Of a stretch of 64,000 nt of DNA, positions 58,401 through 64,000 are shown one piece after another. The notes under the pieces were generated by a model that did no database searches, was not told the origin of the DNA, and was given only the letters and a program-made list of their open reading frames with translations. The DNA is taken from contig JAYKKR010000012.1 of NCBI GenBank assembly GCA_036971615.1, forward strand, positions 682,001 to 746,000. Direction: 5' to 3'. The DNA comes from Amyloporia xantha (lineage: Eukaryota > Basidiomycota > Agaricomycetes > Polyporales > Adustoporiaceae). Position 1 is the stretch's first letter. Every line of letters begins with the position of its first letter. The translations under genes and the position numbers were made by a program.

Positions 58401-59675
58401 AATGCTCACGAATCACCACAAGCATTTGTCACCTACATCAGCTGCGTCGCGGACGACCTCGTATTCCAGTTCTTTCCAGCCTTTCATACTCCGTTCGATA
58501 AGGACCTGTGGACTCAGACTTAAGCTCTTCGCCGACAAGTCTCGTAGTTCATCCGGATTGTTCGCAAAGCCCGACCCAAGACCACCTAGCGTGAACGCAG
58601 ACCGCAGAATAACCGGATACCCGATCTTGTCCGCTGCAACCAGCGCGTCGTTGACGGAAGATACAGCCGTAGATTGTGCAACCGGAATGTCGATTTCTAA
58701 TAAGGTCGGTCAGTCATAATGTTGACTGAGAATAAACCAGCCAAAAGTCTATCCAAAGATACAATTCCAACCCTATATTAGGGTTAGCTGAAGGGATCGC
58801 GCGACCCGCGTACACCGCAAAGTTAAATCCAAAGAGAGCATTTTTGGAATCAAATACAAGACAGAAAAATAGTAAACGCATACGCGAACATAACCACAAT
58901 ACCCCGTGGAAGACGTCATAGAAGGTATTTGCAACCCTAGAATAGGGTTGGCCGTTGGCCCAATGCATATGGCACCGTAGGATTCACAGGGAAACGAAAC
59001 AAAGACATGAGTGGCAAAAATCACGACTGACATACCTTTGAGAGCCTGGACGAAGAGATCACGGTCCTCCGAGACTTCCAACGTCCTGATGGGGGTTCCA
59101 AGCACCTGTACGCCAAGCCGTTCGAGGACACCCATCCTGTCGAGTTCGATACCAACATTAAGGGCACTCTGACCACCGAAGGTAAGAAGAATGCCATCCG
59201 GTCGCTCCTTTTCCAATACATATGCCACGTAGTCTGGAGTGATCGGCAGGAAGTAGACCTCCGAGGCGAGCTCATGGGACGTCTGCCACGTAGCGATATT
59301 GGGATTAATGAGGATAGCATCAACACCCTCTTCGCGCAGAGCTTTCAGAGCTTGCGATCCAGAGTAGTCGAATTCGCCAGCCTGCCCGATGCTCAGACCG
59401 CCGCTGCCGACGATCAGCACCTTGCGCACGTCCGGCCGCGGGATCTTCGGGAGCACCTTTGCGGATATTTTGCGCGCGAGTTCAGAAGGAGAGTTCAGGA
59501 CGTGCTCGCCATCCTCTTGAGCGTAAGAGCCAACAGCAGAGCGTGCGATGGCCTGAACAGGCTTGGTGGGGATAGGTGCATGGCGCAAACGAGAGACATG
59601 AAACTGCCGCGTGAGACGAGTCTGCCGGGTGGCCTGGAGGATATTCCAGCCATGCTGGAGTCGCAAAAGACCCAT
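55459..59675 (-). CDS. CPA2: carbamoyl-phosphate synthase, arginine-specific large chain
   Basis: A multi-exon gene from ATG 59675 to TAA 55459, with exon 1 at 59036-59675 and exon 2 starting at 58696. The first 45 residues are basic and Ser/Thr-rich ([15 protein letters not shown]), a mitochondrial presequence. Two homologous ATP-grasp halves are readable: [33 protein letters not shown] and [18 protein letters not shown] in the first, and [34 protein letters not shown] and [20 protein letters not shown] in the second. An oligomerisation domain lies between them. A C-terminal allosteric domain ends [18 protein letters not shown]. It forms carbamoyl phosphate for arginine biosynthesis together with the small glutaminase chain, which is not in this window. 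Fusion to aspartate transcarbamylase is absent, so it is not the URA2 type. Intron 1 is 339 nt and contains an insert. Confidence 0.96.
58767..58951. mobile_element. 185-bp MITE-like insert inside intron 1 of CPA2
   Basis: The ends are inverted copies of about 20 bp: CCAACCCTATATTAGGGTTA at 58767 and TAGAATAGGGTTGG ending at 58951, itself near-palindromic. Each end is an AACCCTA...TAGGGTT palindrome. The insert makes the intron 339 nt against about 50-60 nt for its neighbours. I see no clear target duplication, so the class is unknown and the call is tentative. Confidence 0.6.
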
Positions 59676-60284
59676 CCTCAGCGAGGCGAACGTCGCAAGA
59701 GCAAGAGGTGCACCAAGACAATATGACTCCGTTCAGAAATTTTGGCAGGCAATTTGAAGACGGTCGACATTTTTGTGATTATTTAAATAAATACTTATGC
59801 ACTCAAATAAGACAGGCAGACACATTCACGTGACCGTAGCAGTCACACTAGGCGGTGAAAAGCAGTCCAAAGGAGTATTCTCCTTCACACAGCCACTCAG
59901 AAAGATTTGGTTTGGAGCACATTCTTGGGAGTTTTATCCTCTGTTGATGGTCTGAGCAGATTTTTCGTTTCCGTTCGTGTGAGGAGTAAACTTCTGAGCA
60001 AAATGCCATAATACCCGGTACAAGTTGAAGCCCGTACAACGGTGGATAAGCGCCGATAATTAGTCACATAGTACCCGTATTCGGCATGTGACGGTCACAG
60101 TAAACGGTCACAATAACCCGTCCCACCTCGTCCTCCTCCTCAAAGCTAGTACGCATCGTCGACATCACCGCCTCACCGGAAACTGGCCTTTTGAGTTTGC
60201 AGTCTCGTCGCTGGTATCTGCTTATCCTTTTCTGCGACATTTTCACCTTCTACGAAACTTTGGACCAGTACAAAAGACTGCACT
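59676..60284. promoter_or_regulatory. divergent promoter region between CPA2 and NAB2
   Basis: 609 bp between the divergent start codons of CPA2 (minus) and NAB2 (plus), so both promoters lie here. Short frames in it are shadows or chance; no gene is seen. Confidence 0.6.
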
Positions 60285-63001
60285 ATGGCGTTTGGGCTGA
60301 CTATCGGGACGGAGCGTTCGACGCTGCTCCAGGTTTGTCTTCATTGTCTCATGGAAGGAAGCTCCGTGCTCACATTTTGGTTCGGTAGAACTCAATTCAG
60401 GATGAGCTCATGAAGCGAGGATATAGTCCCGATGCAGGTGCGTGGCTCCGTACGAGCGACTTGCTGCTGGCTCCTGAACGCTTCTCGAATAGACCCAGTC
60501 ATGGCGGAGTACATTACCATTATGATCATTAATAACAAGACACCAGGTATGTGGGTCTCAATGTGTTTGAACGATACGCATACTCACGGCAGTGCAGCGC
60601 AGATTTCCTCCGAGCTGGAAGATTGTGAGTTACTTCTATTGTCAAATTGGACTTTGGGACTGTGCTCTGTTGTATGGATCAACCCCATAATCTCGCATTC
60701 CCTCTGGCAACTTTTCAATACAAGTCTGGTCTAGTTATGGAGGACTTTTGAGATAACAATGTCTCAAGCTCTTGTTGTGGATTGTGTCGACAAAGATATC
60801 ATCACCCCTCCTGGAAGACGGGAGCGTATTGAGTTTGGTTGCTCAAGCAATCGTCAGATCTATTTGCGAGGGTCAGACCCACTGAACTATAATTGTCCTC
60901 TTTGGGTGTGCCCCTCGAGCTGTCGCGAATATGTCGTTGCACACCACTACATGTGATGCGTATCGTGACTTGAGACAGTCAGCAACCGAGTTTCGTTACT
61001 TTCGCGAAACCGGGCTCACGGCTACAATTCATTGAGCACATTTCTCTTTCTTCTTCTTTTGCATTTCATTTGGACGATTGCTGATCGCCCTCTCCCGCAG
61101 TGATAGGATCGGACTTCGGTTCGTATAATTCATATCTCCCCCTCTTACTCTCTGCTGACTTTCTCTGCACAGACGCTAGCTTCGTAGACTGGCTATTCGC
61201 TGAAGCCGCGAAAGGCGCACCCGACTCTGACGCACCCTCCACGTCCGCGGCACCACCACCACCTACATCTCCATCCACGTCCGCACAGCCATCTGCGCGT
61301 GACTCTCCTCCCCATCTCCCCAATGACTCCGCTGCGCGACGGCCCCCAAGCGGGCCCCGTGCCAGCGCGCCTCTTTACCAACAGGCCCTCTCCCAAGCCC
61401 TGCCTTCGACTTCGCCTGGCGCACAAAAGCGCACAGCATCTGCCCGATCACCGTCGCCCACTGGACACGGACATGGACATCCGCATAAGATGCGCAGGAC
61501 CGACCTCCCAACCGGCCCACGAGCAATGGTCCACGGCCGCGAGGCAAGCGCGGGTCCGAGGAGTCTGCTCGAACGCGTCGGACCCGCACGCAACGGCCAT
61601 ACCAATGGCAGCATGGGCTTCCCGCAGGACGACATCCAGGCGCGGATCGATACCATCACCGGGGGCGGGGCGGGCTCGCCAGAGTTGGCTGCGATGATGA
61701 TGAACGGGTTCCCTGGAATGAACGGAATGGGCGGGATGGGTGGTATAGACATGAACGCTATGAGCGCAATGGCGAACCCACTATTGCTGCAGGAGATGAT
61801 GATGAACCAAATGGCGCTGATGACGCAAATGGCAGGGGCGATGGGCATCATGGGCCCTGGGGGGCAGATGATGAATGGTGGTTTCCCCATGCAGCAGGGA
61901 ATGGGCGACATGTTTGCAGCCATGAACGGAATGCAACAGCCGCAGGGCATGGACGCGCAGGGCGGAAGAGGACGGGGCAGAGGCAGAGGCGGGCCTGCTG
62001 GAAGGGGCGCGGGAAGAGGGAGAGGCGGACATGTGGGTGGGAATGCGGGAACTGCAACAATTAACGGTGCACATGCGTCTCCACCGCCAGCCGTCTCTGC
62101 AACTGCACCAGCTGTGATTGCGCCCACACCGATGCCCGCGGTTGCTCCCGTGATATCAGCCACTGCATCTGGGTCGAGCGTCGCGTCTCAAGCACGCCCT
62201 GGCTTTGTGCCGCCCGAAAGGCCACAATCACCCACGCTGTGCAAATTTGGGCTCAAGTGTACGAATCCGGTGTGCAGATACTCGCATCCATCGCCGGTAG
62301 CAACCGCGGAGAGCGGAGTGGTGCTGAGCAACGAGGCATGCGAGAATGGAAAGAACTGCAAGGATAAAGATTGTATAAAGGCACATGTCAGTCCTGCGGT
62401 CTTGAATCCTAACGGTGAGCTACTTGGTCGCTCTGGCGTTCTCTACGGGTTGCAGGAACTGACATGTCTTTTCGTTTCAGCGGCAGAACATTTAAAACCG
62501 AGCACCTACACACCTCCGGCTGCGCCTGTCGTTCACTCACACCCCCATCCACATGCGCATCCTCAATCTCAGACGCCCTGCCGGTTTGGTGCCTCCTGCA
62601 CCCGGCCAAATTGCACTTACGCCCACCCTCCTCGCCCTTCGAACACTACGTCCACTACCCCTTGCCGCTTTGGAGCCGCATGTACAAAGGCAACGTGCCC
62701 GTTCCAGCACCCTGAGGGACGTGTGCTTCCTACGACCTTCCACCGCGGCCTATCCGGCAGCGCGCCCATGGTCAGCGTGCCGACACCCGAGACGGGCTCG
62801 ATGGGTGGACAAAGCCAACACCGCAGTATGACGTTTAACAAGGCCGGTGCTAACACGAGCGCTGCGGAACTAGAGAAGAAGGTGAAGGAGATGGAAGAAA
62901 AGAAGAACGAGGCGGAGAAGGCTGTCGCGCAGGCAGAGAAAGCGGCGGCGGGGGCGGGCAAGAAGGACGACGCGTCGAAGCCGGTTGCGATCAGTGCATG
63001 A
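60285..63001 (+). CDS. NAB2: NAB2/ZC3H14-type poly(A)-binding CCCH zinc-finger protein
   Basis: Exons 60285-60332, 60389-60437, 60493-60546, 60598-60624, 61101-61118, 61173-62414 and 62481-63001 join in frame to give 652 residues. Five short exons encode a PWI-like N-terminal helical domain: NSIQDELMKRGYSPDA, DPVMAEYITIMIINNKTPA and QISSELEDLIGSDFDASFVD. The middle is Met/Gly-rich, then has an RGG block (GRGRGRGGPAGRGAGRGRGG). Four Nab2-type CX5CX4CX3H fingers follow: CKFGLKCTNPVCRYSH, CENGKNCKDKDCIKAH, CRFGASCTRPNCTYAH and CRFGAACTKATCPFQH. A coiled coil closes the protein (ELEKKVKEMEEKKNEAEKA). It would bind nuclear poly(A) RNA, limit tail length and assist export. Intron 4 is 476 nt, the longest here; the 66-nt last intron keeps the reading frame open. 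Confidence 0.95.
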
Positions 63002-64000
63002 AGAGCCGCGTTTTGTCCCCTTATCAGTATAGTTGGTCCGTGCCCGGCAGCTGTACAGATTTTGAAATCACTCGGCGCGGACGAATGTTAGATATTTGTA
63101 TCGTGTCACTTTCCTGATGCTCTGTTTTTTTCTACTTACTATTACAATCCTGGTGCTTTTTTCTCCATAGTGTACTTACTTATTACGATAGCTACAAAGT
63201 GGGCTACGTACGGGAGTTGTGGCACTAATTGACACAAGTCTGGTTGATCATCCGCACAAAGATGCGGATGGGTCACTTCTCCCATCACTGCGTTTTGCGT
63301 GTGCGTGTACTTGCAACTCTAGTCGCTTGAGCTGGTGCGATAATGCAGCAAATGTAGTGAGTGGCCAAACCCGATTCTCGAGTTCTATAGTCGACGATCT
63401 AATCGCACTGTTCTTCGTACATAGGTCACGTCTTCTGCTCCAATAGCACATTCATATCTTCCATGAAACGAGATTCAACTTAAGGGTGATCGACCTTATA
63501 TTGTGTTGAGACAAACTACTTCGTCTGTTCAGAGCTCACATTCTAGGGCATATTCTTCCGAGCAGTGCATTCAAATGCATACTGTCTGTGTGTTCCAAGT
63601 GCCAAGTACTAGGGTGTGCTCAAGCTTTGGGGGAATTGTGTACAATGAATGCTGATCGGGATGGCCGCTTCAGGTTTCGTGCAACAGTGAGCAGCCAGAG
63701 TTGTACTATGTCCAGAGACTACATTGGCTTACTGTAGTTTTGACTCGTCGAACTCATGTCAATGTTCCATTGGCAGGATGCGGGCAGTACGGCGCGATGC
63801 AGCGCAAACGAGTCGTTCAAATCTACAGAATAAGACCATAAAACCCGGGACTACGATCTTTTCTACCAATACGGAGAGCAAAATCAAACGTTTCAGACAA
63901 TCGACTACGGCATCTTGCCTCCAATCATATGTGTCACACTGGCTAGGCGACATCCGTCAGACTCAGCGTTGTCTTCCCGATGTACGACGTCTGGTATTTC
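63002..64000. other. region downstream of NAB2, no gene recognised
   Basis: The last 1 kb of the window begins with the NAB2 3' untranslated region (pyrimidine-rich to about 63180). Beyond it only short frames occur, including a 75-residue plus frame at 63219 without recognisable features. Confidence 0.45.

Noticed and set aside
60088..60388. Open frames upstream of NAB2 (hydrophobic YLLILFCDIF stretch)
   Set aside because: They overlap NAB2 exon 1 in another frame and lie in the promoter; the NAB2 model uses the sequence better.

Overview
The window is nuclear DNA from a filamentous basidiomycete, most likely an Agaricomycete. Genes are dense and cut by many introns of about 48-80 nt with GT-AG ends. 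The encoded set is typical of Dikarya: SAGA subunit Spt7, Cdh1, Efg1, Fcf1, Nab2, arginine-specific carbamoyl-phosphate synthase and phenylalanine ammonia-lyase. It also has an Agaricomycete flavour: a microsomal P450, polytopic membrane proteins and orphan paralogs. The order is my inference; no rRNA or species marker is present. All exon joins were made by eye from splice consensus, frame and recognisable protein sequence.

Layout. 1-9.8 kb: 5' part of a HRD3/SEL1L gene (minus, cut by the window edge), EFG1 (plus), an intron-containing tRNA-Ala(AGC), a phosphatase-fold-like protein (plus), a small EELR-motif protein (minus) and bromodomain protein SPT7 (minus). 9.8-12.6 kb: gene-poor DNA holding a 562-bp TA-flanked MITE and a cluster of short GC-rich perfect hairpins. 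12.6-18.1 kb: CDH1/FZR1 and a cytochrome P450 (both plus). 18.4-24.1 kb: two related polytopic membrane protein genes pointing away from each other around 2.2 kb of gene-poor DNA. 24.6-28.3 kb: two tandem paralogs (minus) sharing an N-terminal PPxY motif and a C-terminal CaaX box. 28.9-34.8 kb: a DEK_C/SWIB chromatin protein (plus), a PTAR1-type prenyltransferase alpha subunit (minus), a SAP-domain repeat protein (plus) and oligoribonuclease (minus). 34.8-46.8 kb: a 1785-residue acidic protein with several candidate SUMO-interacting motifs (plus), a short MIF4G protein, a UPF0696-like protein and FCF1 (all minus). 46.8-50.0 kb: repeat-bearing gene-poor DNA. 50.1-63.0 kb: PAL and an FAD-dependent amino-acid oxidase (plus), CPA2 with a MITE-like insert in an intron (minus) and NAB2 (plus).

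How the genes relate. Most are housekeeping and not co-functional by position, apart from shared divergent promoters (31.76/31.89 kb and 34.76/34.83 kb). Ribosome biogenesis recurs (EFG1, FCF1, the SWIB protein), as does nuclear RNA and chromatin work (SPT7, NAB2). The most novel material is the tandem PPxY-CaaX paralogs, which lie 2 kb from a prenyltransferase-alpha homolog, and the acidic protein with its candidate SUMO-binding motifs. No virus, CRISPR array, transposase gene or biosynthetic cluster was recognised.
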